From Pseudomonas iridis (GTDB lineage Bacteria; Pseudomonadota; Gammaproteobacteria; Pseudomonadales; Pseudomonadaceae), in NCBI RefSeq assembly GCF_017980685.1, contig NZ_JACXXO010000001.1, forward strand, positions 558,001 through 622,000: a stretch of DNA of 64,000 nt. The letters are read 5' to 3'. The notes beneath the pieces were generated by a model that worked only from the letters and a program-made list of their open reading frames with translations, was not told the DNA's origin and made no database searches. Each line of letters starts with the position of its first letter. The stretch's first letter is position 1. Below, piece after piece: positions 36,809 to 47,404 of the stretch. The position numbers and the translations under genes are program-made.

Positions 36809-36844
36809 ACTGGCGGGTATGTTATTAATAGCAAACTCACCAGT
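36809..36844. promoter_or_regulatory. Candidate MexL operator between mexJ and mexL
   Basis: Imperfect inverted repeat ACTGGCGGGT (36809-36818) and ACTCACCAGT (36835-36844), 8 of 10 positions matching, in the 94-bp divergent gap. A plus-strand -35-like TTGGAA (36796-36801) and -10-like TATGTT (36818-36823), 16 nt apart, overlap it. Regulator binding is inferred. Confidence 0.5.
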
Positions 36845-36863
36845 CCAGTAATAAAAGCGAAGA

Positions 36864-37499
36864 ATGTCGAACAATCTTTCAGCTCCAAACGGCCCGGGCC
36901 GCCCCAAGGATCTGGCCAAGCGCCAGGCCATCCTCGATGCGGCGAAAACTCTGTTTCTGAGTCACGGCTATGCCAACACCAGCATGGACGCGGTGGCCGC
37001 CGAAGCGGGGGTGTCTAAACTGACGGTCTACAGCCATTTCAACGACAAGGAGACGCTGTTCTCTGCCGCCGTGATGGCCAAATGCGAGGAGCAATTGCCG
37101 CCGCTGTTCTTCGAGTTACCGGCCGGCATTGCCGTGGAAAAGGTGTTGCTGAACATTGCCCGAGGCTTTCATCAGCTGATCAACAGCGACGAATCGGTAA
37201 ATCTGCATCGCCTGATCATGGCGCTGGGCAGTCAGGATCCGAAGCTGTCGCTGATCTTCTTCGAGGCAGGCCCGCAACGCATGGTGCAGGGCATGGAGCG
37301 GTTGTTGACGCAGATCCATGACAGCGGCGCGCTGAGTATTGATCTGCCTCGCAATGCGGCGGAGCATTTTTTCTGCCTGATCAAGGGCGCGGGGAATTTC
37401 CGCTTGTTGTATGGCTGTGGTGAGCCGTTGGGTGAGGAAGCTTCAGAGAGCCATGTGCGGGAAGTGGTGGGGTTGTTTATGCGGGCTTACAGACCTTAG
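36864..37499 (+). CDS. mexL: TetR-family repressor (MexL-like)
   Basis: 211 aa. The N-terminal helix-turn-helix is ILDAAKTLFLSHGYANTSMD followed by AVAAEAGVSKLTVYSHFNDK; the C-terminal ligand domain is all-helical. It is divergent from the mexJK pump with a shared 94-bp control region, so it is probably its local repressor and self-regulates. The ATG at 36864 has only a weak ribosome site (GAAGA). Confidence 0.88.
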   Translation: MSNNLSAPNGPGRPKDLAKRQAILDAAKTLFLSHGYANTSMDAVAAEAGVSKLTVYSHFNDKETLFSAAVMAKCEEQLPPLFFELPAGIAVEKVLLNIARGFHQLINSDESVNLHRLIMALGSQDPKLSLIFFEAGPQRMVQGMERLLTQIHDSGALSIDLPRNAAEHFFCLIKGAGNFRLLYGCGEPLGEEASESHVREVVGLFMRAYRP

Positions 37500-37519
37500 C
37501 TTCTGCGTTGTCTGCACTG

Positions 37520-37658
37520 CCGCTATCGCTGGCAAGGCAGCTCCCACAGGGATCATCGTGTGACCAGTAGTGCACACTCCCCCCTTTGGGAACTGGGTGT
37601 GAGCACAATTTGTGTGCACACCGCAAAAACCTGTGGGAGCTGGCTTGCCAGCGATTGG
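37520..37658. repeat. REP pair, GCTGGC type, between mexL and rsmJ
   Basis: An inverted pair: CGCTGGCAAGGCAGCTCCC at about 37527 and GGGAGCTGGCTTGCCAGCG at about 37635, with some 85 nt between them. The left copy has one substitution that breaks its own palindrome (AAGGCAG). It lies between convergent genes. Confidence 0.75.
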
Positions 37659-37671
37659 CAGCGACTCGGTA

Positions 37672-38454
37672 TTAAGGTTTTAGCGCTTTCTTGGGATAGA
37701 TGTCATACCGGCTGGACTTGCCATCCAGCGCATGACTCGGCTTCGGGCCCTCAATACACGGTGCCTTGCGCGGGCGTTTGACCACCACGCGGTGCGTCGC
37801 CAGCGCCAGCGCCGCTTCGAGCAACGCAGGCGCATCCGGATCATCGCCAACCAGCGGGCGGAACAGGCGCATTTCCTTCTTCACCAGTGCGGTTTTTTCG
37901 CGATGGGGAAACATCGGGTCGAGGTAGATCACCTGCGGCGGCTCGCCTTCCCAGTTGCGCATGACCTCGATGGAGTTGCCCTTGAGCAACCTCATCCGCG
38001 CCACAATCGGCGCCACATCGAAATCTTCCGCCGCCCGCGTCAGACCATCCTCCAGCAAGGCACCGATCAGCGGCTGACGCTCGATCAGGCTCATCTCGCA
38101 CCCCAGACTGGCCAGCACGAACGCATCCTTGCCCAGACCCGCCGTTGCATCCAGCACCCGCGGGCGCACGCCTTGAGCGACGCCGACAGCCTTGGCAATC
38201 ATCTGCCCGCTGCCACCGCCGTACAACCGACGATGCGCCGCGCCACCCTCGACGAAGTCCACGCGCACCGGCCCCGGCGCGTCCGGTCCCAGTTGTTGCA
38301 GTTGCAAACCCTGCTCGCCGACCTGCAAGGCAAACTCGCCGTCGACCACTTCAAGCGGCAGGCCCAGGCGCTCGGCCCACTGCTCGGCTTGCGCTGCGTA
38401 GGTCGGGCCGAGAGCTTCGACATGGATGCGGCAGGCCGCGGGTTGCTCAATCAT
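37672..38454 (-). CDS. rsmJ: 16S rRNA (guanine1516-N2)-methyltransferase
   Basis: 260 aa. SAM motif [19 protein letters not shown] and catalytic DPMFPHR (in [15 protein letters not shown]) are hallmarks of RsmJ/YhiQ. The frame is open to 38505, but ATG 38454 ([16 protein letters not shown]) fits the family. It modifies G1516 in helix 45 of 16S rRNA. Confidence 0.93.
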   Translation of the reverse strand: MIEQPAACRIHVEALGPTYAAQAEQWAERLGLPLEVVDGEFALQVGEQGLQLQQLGPDAPGPVRVDFVEGGAAHRRLYGGGSGQMIAKAVGVAQGVRPRVLDATAGLGKDAFVLASLGCEMSLIERQPLIGALLEDGLTRAAEDFDVAPIVARMRLLKGNSIEVMRNWEGEPPQVIYLDPMFPHREKTALVKKEMRLFRPLVGDDPDAPALLEAALALATHRVVVKRPRKAPCIEGPKPSHALDGKSSRYDIYPKKALKP

Positions 38455-38546
38455 GGAAAACACGCTCAAAAATTTAAGGATCGGCAAAAACCGCCGATAA
38501 CTCATTCAACGCGCATTTTGCCAGAGCTGAGCGTCAACCGAAAAAA

Positions 38547-39167
38547 ATGTCAGGCATTCTTCCCACATCGATTGGCTACATCTCGCCCCATGGCGATTTC
38601 AGCCGTCATAACACTCAAGCACTGAGCGGCGTCAGCCACCTGTGGCAGGATTTCTTTGCCCAGGCGATGGCCGAGCAGACGAGTGATGTGGTGCCGGCCT
38701 GCGGCACGTTTCCCCCGGTTGACCTGACCAGCCCGGAAGAACCGACCGTCGGCAGCGAACTGCACGCACACATCATCAGCCAGCGCGAATGCGATGTGGT
38801 TGAAACCCAGGTGCGTCCGCCAGAGCCGCTGTTCCTGCCGATCGCCGAGTTCGAAATGGAGCTGCTGGACAAACCGTTCCCACCGTTCCCGCCAGAAGAA
38901 ATCAAGGCTCAACAAGGGCAGCAGGACTTCGACAGCAGTTGGGTTCGTCCGATCGTGATCAACAACGGTCAACCGATTCCGGAACCGGGTGCCGCGCCGC
39001 AGAAGCGTCCGCTGTATTTGCCGATTGCCGAGTTCGACCTGGACCTGCTGCAAAAGCCTTACCCGCCATTCCCGCCGGAAGAAATCGTCGAGCAGCAGAA
39101 AGCCCTGGACTTCGATAACGGCTGGGCACGCCCGATTGTCCTGCAGAACCTGCGCATCGCCGCTTAA
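38547..39167 (+). CDS. Hypothetical protein with internal 60-residue duplication
   Basis: 206 aa, acidic and proline-rich, no signal peptide. Two copies of a block start near residues 95 and 155: LFLPIAEFEMELLDKPFPPF and LYLPIAEFDLDLLQKPYPPF, each followed by PPEEI and ending W-RPIV. The N-terminal part (MSGILPTSIGYISPHGDFSR) is different. I do not know the family; it is probably genus-restricted. It is divergent from rsmJ with a 92-bp gap. Confidence 0.75.
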   Translation: MSGILPTSIGYISPHGDFSRHNTQALSGVSHLWQDFFAQAMAEQTSDVVPACGTFPPVDLTSPEEPTVGSELHAHIISQRECDVVETQVRPPEPLFLPIAEFEMELLDKPFPPFPPEEIKAQQGQQDFDSSWVRPIVINNGQPIPEPGAAPQKRPLYLPIAEFDLDLLQKPYPPFPPEEIVEQQKALDFDNGWARPIVLQNLRIAA

Positions 39168-39170
39168 ACC

Positions 39171-39863
39171 TCAGCGACACACGCTCCAGCGCCCGACATC
39201 GACATGAAAGTGATTGCGATGGGCGGCGTTGTAATCAGGACTCAACACCACACTGAACGCCTCACAGGCGCCGTCGCGCACCTGACGCAGAAACTGTGCG
39301 TCCTGATTTTGCTTGGGCCAGTCTTTGAGCACGCTGACGGTCCGGCCATCGGCCAGCCGAAAACCGGCGATATCCAGCGCATCGGCACTGGCATGGCGGC
39401 TGAGCGCGCCACTCTCGCGGTTATAGATATTGCGACAGGCAAAGCTGCCGAGGTGATCGAGACGCGCGACGTTCTGGCCGTAAATGGCCTGTGCAGCGGG
39501 TTGCAGCGAGTGCCGTTCGAACATCGCGTACGCGACTGCCAGCGGACAACTGGCGAGAAAGCTGCTGCTCAGCGCCACCTCGCCGCCCTGCACGCGCAAA
39601 GCGCCGATCAGCGGGCACTTGGCACCGGGGCTGTCGGACTGCGGCGTGACGCGCAATGCAGAACTGCTCAGCGCCTGGGCGCAGAGTTCGGGATCACCGC
39701 GCAAGCGCATCAGCTTGTAGCCGGTCAGCCAGTTAGGCGTGGCTTTGACGTCCAGGGGCGCCCACGGATTAAATTGCGCCGGCACCTCCAGCCAACCACG
39801 CCAGACACTGATCGCAGCACCGCCGATGCTCAGTAGAATAAACAGCGCAATCCAACGTCCCAT
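39171..39863 (-). CDS. Extensin-like C-terminal domain protein
   Basis: 230 aa. An N-terminal membrane anchor (residues 4-20, IALFILLSIGGAAIS) is followed by a periplasmic extensin-like domain: GYKLMRLRGDPELCAQAL, LAVAYAMFERHSLQPAAQ, SRHASADALDIAGFRLADG and AAHRNHFHVDVGRW. The HASADALD and HRNHFHVD histidines and aspartates recall the zinc site of VanY/M15-type peptidases, so a cell-wall role is plausible but unproven. Several conserved cysteines are present. Confidence 0.82.
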   Translation of the reverse strand: MGRWIALFILLSIGGAAISVWRGWLEVPAQFNPWAPLDVKATPNWLTGYKLMRLRGDPELCAQALSSSALRVTPQSDSPGAKCPLIGALRVQGGEVALSSSFLASCPLAVAYAMFERHSLQPAAQAIYGQNVARLDHLGSFACRNIYNRESGALSRHASADALDIAGFRLADGRTVSVLKDWPKQNQDAQFLRQVRDGACEAFSVVLSPDYNAAHRNHFHVDVGRWSVCR

Positions 39864-39865
39864 GC

Positions 39866-40702
39866 TCAGCCTTTGAAAAACTGATTGGCTTTGGCGTACG
39901 GCATCGACTGCGAAGTGAAGCCGAAGGTGCCGGACTGCTGGATCTCTTCAGCCGCACGGAAAAACTCACCGAACGCCGCCAGTGCGAGTGCCGAACCGGT
40001 GCTGATCCGGCGCACGCCCATTTCTTCGAGTTGCTGCACCGTGAGTTTCAAACCGCCGGACATCAACACATTGACCGGTTTCGGCGCCACCGCCTGCACC
40101 ACTGCAATCACTTCTTCGGCGGTGCGCAAACCCGGCGCATACAGCACGTCGGCGCCGGCCTCGGCAAAGGCCTGCAAGCGGCGGATGGTGTCGTTGATGT
40201 CGGGATTGCCGTGCAGATAGTTTTCCGCCCGCGCCGTCAGGAGAAAGGGAAACGGCAGCGTGCGCACCGCGGCAACTGCGGCTTCGATGCGCGCCACAGC
40301 CTGTTCCAAGCAATAGATCGGTGCGTCTGCGCGGCCCGTTGCATCCTCGATCGAACCGCCAACCGCGCCCGCCTCTGCTGCACGCAACAAGCTCTTCGCG
40401 CACTCGGCCGGGTCGTCGGCGAAACCGTTTTCCAGATCCACCGCCACCGGCAAATCGGTCGATGCGACTATCGCCCGGACGTTGGCCAAGGTGTCATCCA
40501 GGTTCAAGGCACCATCGGCTTTGCCCTGGGAAAACGCATAACCTGCGCTGGTGGTCGCCAATGCCTGATAGCCCAGGCTTGCAAGCATCTTCGCCGAGCC
40601 GGCATCCCACGGATTAGGAATGACAAAAATCCCCGGACGCTCATGCAGGGCTTTGAAGGCTTGGGCTTTACGGGCTTGTTCGGTAAGGGCTTGCACGTCC
40701 AT
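39866..40702 (-). CDS. Isocitrate lyase/PEP mutase superfamily protein
   Basis: 278 aa TIM-barrel protein. PGIFVIPNPWDAGSAKMLAS, AVDLENGFADDP and GGSIEDATG correspond to the substrate- and metal-binding loops of the PEP mutase/oxaloacetate decarboxylase-like branch. The exact substrate cannot be read from sequence. Start ATG 40702 (MDVQALTEQARKAQAF); an upstream extension would reach toward the DUF72 gene. It is 2 bp from the extensin-like gene, likely one operon. Confidence 0.82.
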   Translation of the reverse strand: MDVQALTEQARKAQAFKALHERPGIFVIPNPWDAGSAKMLASLGYQALATTSAGYAFSQGKADGALNLDDTLANVRAIVASTDLPVAVDLENGFADDPAECAKSLLRAAEAGAVGGSIEDATGRADAPIYCLEQAVARIEAAVAAVRTLPFPFLLTARAENYLHGNPDINDTIRRLQAFAEAGADVLYAPGLRTAEEVIAVVQAVAPKPVNVLMSGGLKLTVQQLEEMGVRRISTGSALALAAFGEFFRAAEEIQQSGTFGFTSQSMPYAKANQFFKG

Positions 40703-40733
40703 CGACTGGCTCCAGGCAGGAAACGAATCTGCC

Positions 40734-41594
40734 TCAGAGCAGGCCAAGTTGCTCCGCGGCGGGCTCTCTGTATAGCTCAGGCAGAGATGGCAGGCCAGGC
40801 AAACGTTGCATCAGTTGTGCGTGAAAACGTTGCGCGAGCTTTGCTGCCAGCAGGTTGTCGGCGGTGTGCAGGAAGATGTACGGCGTGCGGCCCTCTTCAA
40901 TCCACTCGGCAATTTTCGCCACCCAAGGCACAAGAAACGGATCGTTGGCTTCCAGTTCCGGATGGCCGATAAAGCGCACTTGCGGGAACTGCGTGAACGC
41001 CGCCGGACGCGTCGGTACTCGTGGTTTTTTCGATTGTGCGTGGATGACCGAAGAGTCGGTCGACAGGCAACTGAACAGCGCACGCGGATCGAGGCAGATA
41101 CGCTCCACGCCCCGATCAAGCAGCAGACGATTGAGCAATCGCTCACTCTCGCCCTTGGCGAAGAACTGCTCGTGGCGCACTTCCACCGCCAGCGGGCAGT
41201 CCAGCGCATCGATGAATGCCGCCAGTTCCGGCAGCCGATGCGGTGCGAAGCCTTTCGACAGTTGCAGCCACAGCGGCGATACACGCTCGCCGAGGGGTTT
41301 GAGTAATTGCAGGAAGGTTTCGGCGGCGGTCAGTTGTTCACGCAAATCGCCGCCGTGACTGATGTCGCCGGGGAACTTGGCGGTGAAGCGAAAATGCGCA
41401 GGCATAGTCTCGGCCCAGCGCTGCACGGTGGCGGGCGAAGGGCTGGCGTAGAACGTCGTGTTGCCTTCCACCGCGTTGAACACTTGGGAATAGAGGCTGA
41501 GGAAATCCGAGGTTTTTGCATCTACCGGGTAAAGATACTCGCGCCAGGCGTTTTCACTCCAGGACGGGCAACCGAGGTAGTAAGGCAGATCCAT
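40734..41594 (-). CDS. DUF72 domain protein
   Basis: 286 aa TIM-barrel-like protein of the DUF72 (YecE) family. It starts MDLPYYLGCPSWSENAWREY and shows NAVEGNTTFYASPSPATVQRW, HFRFTAKFPGDISHG and AVEVRHEQFF. Biochemical role unknown. Its ATG overlaps the stop of the upstream small gene (TGATG), implying coupled translation. Confidence 0.87.
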   Translation of the reverse strand: MDLPYYLGCPSWSENAWREYLYPVDAKTSDFLSLYSQVFNAVEGNTTFYASPSPATVQRWAETMPAHFRFTAKFPGDISHGGDLREQLTAAETFLQLLKPLGERVSPLWLQLSKGFAPHRLPELAAFIDALDCPLAVEVRHEQFFAKGESERLLNRLLLDRGVERICLDPRALFSCLSTDSSVIHAQSKKPRVPTRPAAFTQFPQVRFIGHPELEANDPFLVPWVAKIAEWIEEGRTPYIFLHTADNLLAAKLAQRFHAQLMQRLPGLPSLPELYREPAAEQLGLL

Positions 41595-41902
41595 CAGATG
41601 TACAGATCGAGGCCCAGCACGTCCGCGTCCCAATCCACAAAACCGGCGGTGCTCAGGTAGCTGGCCAGAGCCATCGCTACACTTTTCTTCATCGTTCGGT
41701 GGTAGATCATGTCTTGCTGACGGGCGGGCAGATTGGCCAGGCGTTGCGCGGAGGCTTTGGCAGCGCGGGCGGCCATTTGCTCCTCAGTCGGAAATTCCAG
41801 CTCGCCGTCGATATCATCAACGGATTCGTCCAGCGCCGGATTGCCTTTGCGAGGCTTGCGCTTGATGGGGTAGGACTGAGTGGAAACGCCGTCTATACGC
41901 AT
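41594..41902 (-). CDS. Small conserved hypothetical protein (102 aa)
   Basis: Hydrophilic N-terminus (KRKPRKGNPALDESVDDIDG) and a helical C-terminal half (AARAAKASAQRLANLPARQQ). Ends in WDADVLGLDLYI. No family recognised. Its stop overlaps the DUF72 start by 1 nt, and the coupling is the main argument that it is real. Confidence 0.65.
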   Translation of the reverse strand: MRIDGVSTQSYPIKRKPRKGNPALDESVDDIDGELEFPTEEQMAARAAKASAQRLANLPARQQDMIYHRTMKKSVAMALASYLSTAGFVDWDADVLGLDLYI

Positions 41903-42037
41903 AAAGTCATGCTCGGTATCAATGATGGCAATTTAGCGGCACTTGACCGACTTAGCAAACTGCCGAGTGATAACTAGAACACATAAAGAGCAAAAGGTTT
42001 AAAACGCGGGATCAGAAACTGACGATTGGCGTCTGGA

Positions 42038-42119
42038 AGATCAAAAGATCGCAGCCTTCGGCAGCTCCTACAGTTGGAATACGATCCCTGTAGGAGCTGC
42101 CGAAGGCTGCGATCTTTTA
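42038..42119. repeat. Palindromic repeat, GATCGCAGC type, after tsaB
   Basis: Near-perfect inverted arms of about 30 nt (AAAAGATCGCAGCCTTCGGC / GCCGAAGGCTGCGATCTTTT, continuing into AGCTCCTACAG) around a 15-nt loop, adjacent to the tsaB stop. Confidence 0.88.
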
Positions 42120-42124
42120 AAGGC

Positions 42125-42799
42125 TTAACGGGCTTTAGGGGTGGCCACTTTGTCGCGCAGGTAAACCGGTTGTGCATCATCCGCCGGGATCGCCTCACCG
42201 CGCTCCCAGGCAAATCGCGCCAGCGTCAGCAGGTCTTCGGCATGAGGCAGCATGCCGGCATCGGAGCCGGTCGGATTGACCGCGATGCGTTCGGCGTAAC
42301 TCCAACCGGTGCCCGCACCGAACCAGTTGCCGCGGGCATCGGCCGGCAGTGCCGCGACTTGCGGCGGCAACACCGCTTCAGCTCCGACCAGACGCATCTC
42401 GCCCGCCGTTTCGCGGTAGCAGCCCCAATACACTTCATCCATCCGCGCATCGATGGCCGCGGCCACCTGGCTCACGCCATGTTCACGAAATGCGCGCTGC
42501 GCCAGCACGGCAAGGTTGGACACCGGCAACACCGGACGATCCAGCGCGAACGCCAGCCCCTGCACCACGCCAATGGCGATGCGCACACCCGTAAACGCAC
42601 CCGGGCCGCGGCCGAAGGCAATTGCGTCAACCGCTTGCAACGTCGTGCCGGCGTCGGCCAGCAATTGCTGGATCATCGGCAGCAGTTTCTGCGCGTGCAG
42701 GCGCGGGATCACCTCGTAATGGCTCGTGACCTTGCCGTCATGCAGCAAGGCAACGGAGCAAGCTTCAGTCGCGGTGTCCAGGGCCAGCAAGGTGCTCAT
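42125..42799 (-). CDS. tsaB: tRNA threonylcarbamoyladenosine biosynthesis protein TsaB
   Basis: 224 aa ASKHA-fold protein. It starts MSTLLALDTATEACSVALL and has the conserved IAFGRGPGAFTGVRIAIGVV block. It partners TsaD and TsaE in t6A37 formation; tcdA, which acts on the product, lies 21 kb away in this window. ATG 42799 was preferred over 42811, which adds METS. It follows adk, as in P. aeruginosa. Confidence 0.93.
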   Translation of the reverse strand: MSTLLALDTATEACSVALLHDGKVTSHYEVIPRLHAQKLLPMIQQLLADAGTTLQAVDAIAFGRGPGAFTGVRIAIGVVQGLAFALDRPVLPVSNLAVLAQRAFREHGVSQVAAAIDARMDEVYWGCYRETAGEMRLVGAEAVLPPQVAALPADARGNWFGAGTGWSYAERIAVNPTGSDAGMLPHAEDLLTLARFAWERGEAIPADDAQPVYLRDKVATPKAR

Positions 42800-42847
42800 C
42801 GATGTTTCCAAAACAGGTGGGAAAAAAGTGCGTCAGTATAAACAACT

Positions 42848-42867
42848 ACGGCCCGCAAGCGGGCCGT
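42848..42867 (-). terminator. Hairpin between adk and tsaB
   Basis: An 8-9 bp stem ACGGCCCGC/GCGGGCCGT with a 2-3 nt loop, followed on the minus strand by AGTTGTTTAT. A weak intrinsic terminator, 24 bp past the adk stop. Confidence 0.5.
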
Positions 42868-42891
42868 GGATGATGCCGCCACTCAGACTTT

Positions 42892-43840
<949 letters not shown>

Positions 43841-46471
43841 TTAGCCGGTATTACGCAAACCGGCGGCAATCCCCGCCACAGACACCAGCAACGCCTGCTC
43901 CACAGGGCTGCCCTGCTCGACATTCTGCTGTCGCGAACGGGCGAGCAATTCGGCCTGCAATAGATGAAGCGGGTCGAGGTAGGTATTGCGCAGGCGGATG
44001 AATTCCAGGGTGTCCGGACTGTGCGCCAGCAGCTGCGACTGCCCGGTCAGCCCAAGCACGACTGCGCACGCCTGCGACAATAGGTCGCGTAACTGCGCGC
44101 CCAACGGCAGCAAGTCCGGCTCGACCAGGCGCTGGTCGTAAGACAGCGCGATATCGGCGTCAGCCTTGGCCAGAACCATCTCCAGCATGTCGATGCGCGT
44201 GCGGAAGAACGGCCATTGTTCGCGCATCTGCCCGAGCAATTCGCCTTCGCCGCGCTCCAGCGCTTTGCTCAGCGCCGACTCCCAGCCGAGCCAGGCGGGC
44301 AGCATCAGCCGTGTTTGTGTCCAGCCGAAGATCCACGGGATCGCCCGCAGACTTTCGATGCCGCCCGCGCGGCGCTTGGCCGGACGACTGCCCAATGGCA
44401 AGCGCCCCAGTTCCTGTTCCGGAGTGGACTGGCGGAAATACTCGACGAATTGCGGATTTTCCCGCACGACCTGGCGATAGGCGCTGACACCATCAGCGGC
44501 CAATTCGTCCATCAAGTGGCGCCATTCCGGTGTTGGCGGCGGCGGTGGCAACAGCGTCGCTTCGAGCACCGCCGCCAGGTACAGATTGAGGTTTTGCTCG
44601 GCGATGTCCGGCAGGCCGAATTTGAAACGAATCATTTCTCCCTGCTCGGTGGTGCGGAACCGCCCCGCTACCGATCCCGGCGGCTGCGACAGAATCGCCG
44701 CGTGTGCCGGACCACCGCCACGGCCGACAGTGCCGCCCCGACCATGGAACAACAGCAGTTCGACTTGCTGCTCACGGCAGATTTCCACCAGCCGTTCCTG
44801 GGCGCGATATTGCGCCCACGCCGCTGCGGTGGTGCCCGCATCTTTGGCCGAATCGGAGTAACCGATCATCACTTCCTGCGGACCTTGCAACCGTGCGCGG
44901 TAACCCGGCAGCAGCAACAGACGCTCCATCACCGGGCCTGCGTTGTCGAGGTCGGCGAGGGTTTCAAACAATGGCACCACACGCATCGGCCGCAGCACGC
45001 CGGATTCTTTCAGCAGCAACTGCACGGCGAGTACGTCGGAGGCAGCGCCCGCCATCGAGATCACGTAGGAGCCCAGCGAGGCGCCGGGCGCGGCGGCGAT
45101 TTCCTTGCAGGTGTTGAGCACTTCGGCGGTGTCGGCGGACGGTTTGAAATGCGCTGGCAGCAACGGTCGACGATTGCTCAGTTCGTGGGTCAAAAAGGTA
45201 ATGCGTTGTTCTTCATCCCAATCCTCGTAGCGGCCAAGGCCCAGGTAATCGGTGATTTCAGTCATTGCCGAACTGTGCCGTGTCGAGTCCTGACGCACAT
45301 CGAGGCGCACCAGGAACAAGCCAAACGTCACCGCCCGGCGCAGACAGTCAAGCAATGGGCCGTCGGCGATCACGCCCATGCCGCATTCGTGCAACGAGTT
45401 GAAACACAGCTCCAGCGGATCAAGCAGATCACGATTGTTTTGCAGCACATCCGCGGGCGCCGGCGTCGGTGCGGTCAGCGCTGCATGCGCCCAGTTGCGC
45501 GTGGAGCGCAGGCGTTCGCGCAATTGCTTCAGTACCGCCCGATACGGTTCGGCGCTGTCACCCGCCTGGGCCTTGAGTGCGTCACTGGCCTGCTGCATCG
45601 ACAACTCGGCAGCCAGATGATCGATATCGCGCAAGTACAAGTCAGCGGCCATCCAGCGCGCCAGAAGCAACACTTCACGGGTCACCGCAGCGGTGACATT
45701 CGGGTTGCCGTCACGGTCGCCGCCCATCCACGAGGCAAAGCGAATCGGCGCAGCCTCCAGCGGCAAACGCAGGCCTGTCGCGGCATGCAATGCCTGATCG
45801 GCCTTGCGCATATGGTTGGGGATCGCCTGCCATAGCGAGTGCTCGATGACCGCGAACCCCCACTTGGCCTCATCCACCGGCGTCGGGCGGGTGCGGCGGA
45901 TTTCTTCGGTGTGCCAGGCTTCGGCGATCAGCCGTTGCAGGGTGTTGTGAATTTGCTCGCGTTCGGCGCTGGTCAGGTCGCGATGATCCTGTGCGGCGAG
46001 TTGCGCGGCGATGGCGTCGTACTTCTGGATCAGCGTGCGCCGCGCCACTTCGGTCGGGTGAGCGGTCAGCACCAATTCGATTTCCAGTCGCCCAAGTTGA
46101 CGGGCGAGGGATTCGGCACTGTGGCCTTCGTCGCGCAAACGAGCGAGCAACTGCGGCAATACACGGGATTCGAACGGCGCGGGCTGGGACTCTTCGCGAC
46201 GATGGATCAACTGATACTGTTCGGCGATGTTTGCCAGATTGAGAAACTGGTTGAACGCCCGTGCCACCGGGAGCAATTCGTCTTCGCTCAATTGATTGAG
46301 GCTGGCGCTCAGTTCTGCATCCATCGAGCCGCGGCGGTCGGCCTTGGCGCCCTTGCGAATCTGCTCGATCTTGTCGAGAAATTCCTCGCCGTACTGGTCT
46401 CGAATAGTATTGCCCAACAGCTCTCCGAGCAGGTGAACATCCTCGCGCAAGCGTGCATCAATATCGGTCAT
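43841..46471 (-). CDS. ppc: Phosphoenolpyruvate carboxylase
   Basis: 876 aa. Anaplerotic enzyme that makes oxaloacetate from PEP and bicarbonate. The catalytic histidine is in [15 protein letters not shown] and the second site in the [14 protein letters not shown] loop; [12 protein letters not shown] and the C-terminal RNTG are also intact (tail LRNTG, needed for allosteric inhibition by aspartate). Start ATG 46471 ([15 protein letters not shown]). Confidence 0.97.
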   Translation of the reverse strand: MTDIDARLREDVHLLGELLGNTIRDQYGEEFLDKIEQIRKGAKADRRGSMDAELSASLNQLSEDELLPVARAFNQFLNLANIAEQYQLIHRREESQPAPFESRVLPQLLARLRDEGHSAESLARQLGRLEIELVLTAHPTEVARRTLIQKYDAIAAQLAAQDHRDLTSAEREQIHNTLQRLIAEAWHTEEIRRTRPTPVDEAKWGFAVIEHSLWQAIPNHMRKADQALHAATGLRLPLEAAPIRFASWMGGDRDGNPNVTAAVTREVLLLARWMAADLYLRDIDHLAAELSMQQASDALKAQAGDSAEPYRAVLKQLRERLRSTRNWAHAALTAPTPAPADVLQNNRDLLDPLELCFNSLHECGMGVIADGPLLDCLRRAVTFGLFLVRLDVRQDSTRHSSAMTEITDYLGLGRYEDWDEEQRITFLTHELSNRRPLLPAHFKPSADTAEVLNTCKEIAAAPGASLGSYVISMAGAASDVLAVQLLLKESGVLRPMRVVPLFETLADLDNAGPVMERLLLLPGYRARLQGPQEVMIGYSDSAKDAGTTAAAWAQYRAQERLVEICREQQVELLLFHGRGGTVGRGGGPAHAAILSQPPGSVAGRFRTTEQGEMIRFKFGLPDIAEQNLNLYLAAVLEATLLPPPPPTPEWRHLMDELAADGVSAYRQVVRENPQFVEYFRQSTPEQELGRLPLGSRPAKRRAGGIESLRAIPWIFGWTQTRLMLPAWLGWESALSKALERGEGELLGQMREQWPFFRTRIDMLEMVLAKADADIALSYDQRLVEPDLLPLGAQLRDLLSQACAVVLGLTGQSQLLAHSPDTLEFIRLRNTYLDPLHLLQAELLARSRQQNVEQGSPVEQALLVSVAGIAAGLRNTG

Positions 46472-46683
46472 CAGCAGTTCTCCAGCGGTAATCCGGGCGG
46501 CCTGTAAACGAGTGCATGACGCAGAGAGTGCCGCTCTACGGCGCTTCTTACAAGCAGGCGACGAAGGGACTTTAAACCTTGTGGCCGAAAGCTAGTCTCA
46601 ACAGTAAGCCGCATAAAGGCTTGCCGCCGGCCCCGCCGGACACTCACCCAAGCCTGCTACAGCAGGTGCGACATGAGGTCATC

Positions 46684-47028
46684 ATGAAAATCCGTGAACT
46701 CGCCCAGCATTGGGAAGAAAACGCCAAGGGTCGCCTGACCGACACTGGCTACACGATTCATCTGGACGTCGAGGCCGCTGCGCGTCTGGCAGCGATTGCC
46801 GAGATGTACCCCAAACGCCACCCCGAAGAACTGCTCGGCGAACTGATCGGTGCAGCCCTTGAAGAGTTCGAAGCGAGCCTGCCATATGTGAAAGGCTCGA
46901 CGGTGGTTGCGACGGATGAGGAAGGTGATCCGCTGTATGAAGACGTCGGGCCAACGCCCCGTTTTCTGGCGCTGTCGCGGCGGCATTTGCAGGATTTGTC
47001 ATCTGCTGAAAACAAGCAGAAACACTGA
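46684..47028 (+). CDS. Conserved hypothetical protein next to ppc (114 aa)
   Basis: Acidic soluble protein starting MKIRELAQHWEENAKGRLTD. It looks like a small helical protein with a strand-turn at YTIHLDVEAAARLAAIAEMY and PEELLGELIGAALEEFEASL. No enzyme motif. ATG 46684 has GAGGT 7 nt upstream. Its place after divergent ppc is conserved in pseudomonads as far as I know; function unknown. Confidence 0.75.
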   Translation: MKIRELAQHWEENAKGRLTDTGYTIHLDVEAAARLAAIAEMYPKRHPEELLGELIGAALEEFEASLPYVKGSTVVATDEEGDPLYEDVGPTPRFLALSRRHLQDLSSAENKQKH

Positions 47029-47043
47029 CGGAACAACACAAAA

Positions 47044-47136
47044 CCTGTGGGCGCTGGCTTGCCAGCGATGACGTCAGTCCAGTCCCGGACATACTGAATC
47101 TGATGACCTCATCGCTGGCAAGCCAGCTCCCACAGG
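47044..47136. repeat. REP pair, GCTGGC type
   Basis: Inverted units GGGCGCTGGCTTGCCAGCGA and TCGCTGGCAAGCCAGCTCCC with about 38 nt between, downstream of the 114-aa gene. Confidence 0.85.
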
Positions 47137-47274
47137 GAACATATTTGTCCTTCAATACAGGGTCGCTTTCGTCATTTCTTAAGCCCCCGCGTACCACTCC
47201 ACTTCGCCAAAGTTCCCGCGTTAGAGCCTTGTCCATTCGGTCAAAACTTTTTTTGGCGATAGGCCATCTTTTCT

Positions 47275-47302
47275 GAACTTTTGAAAACAGCCGCCGGTCG
47301 GA
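47275..47302 (+). promoter_or_regulatory. Candidate AlgU (sigma-22/sigma-E) promoter
   Basis: -35 GAACTT (47275-47280), a 17-nt spacer and -10 TCGGA (47298-47302), close to the AlgU consensus GAACTT-N16/17-TCtgA. It lies 103 bp before the 134-aa lipoprotein gene whose neighbour is lptF; lptF expression in P. aeruginosa is known to depend on AlgU. Confidence 0.65.
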
Positions 47303-47404
47303 CCCTGTAACCACGCCTGGAACGAGCGTTTCAAAAACGCGCTGTTACAAGACGCTTACGGCTCCTCGACCAGGATGGATTCAGATGTATTCAGGAGATG
47401 CCTA

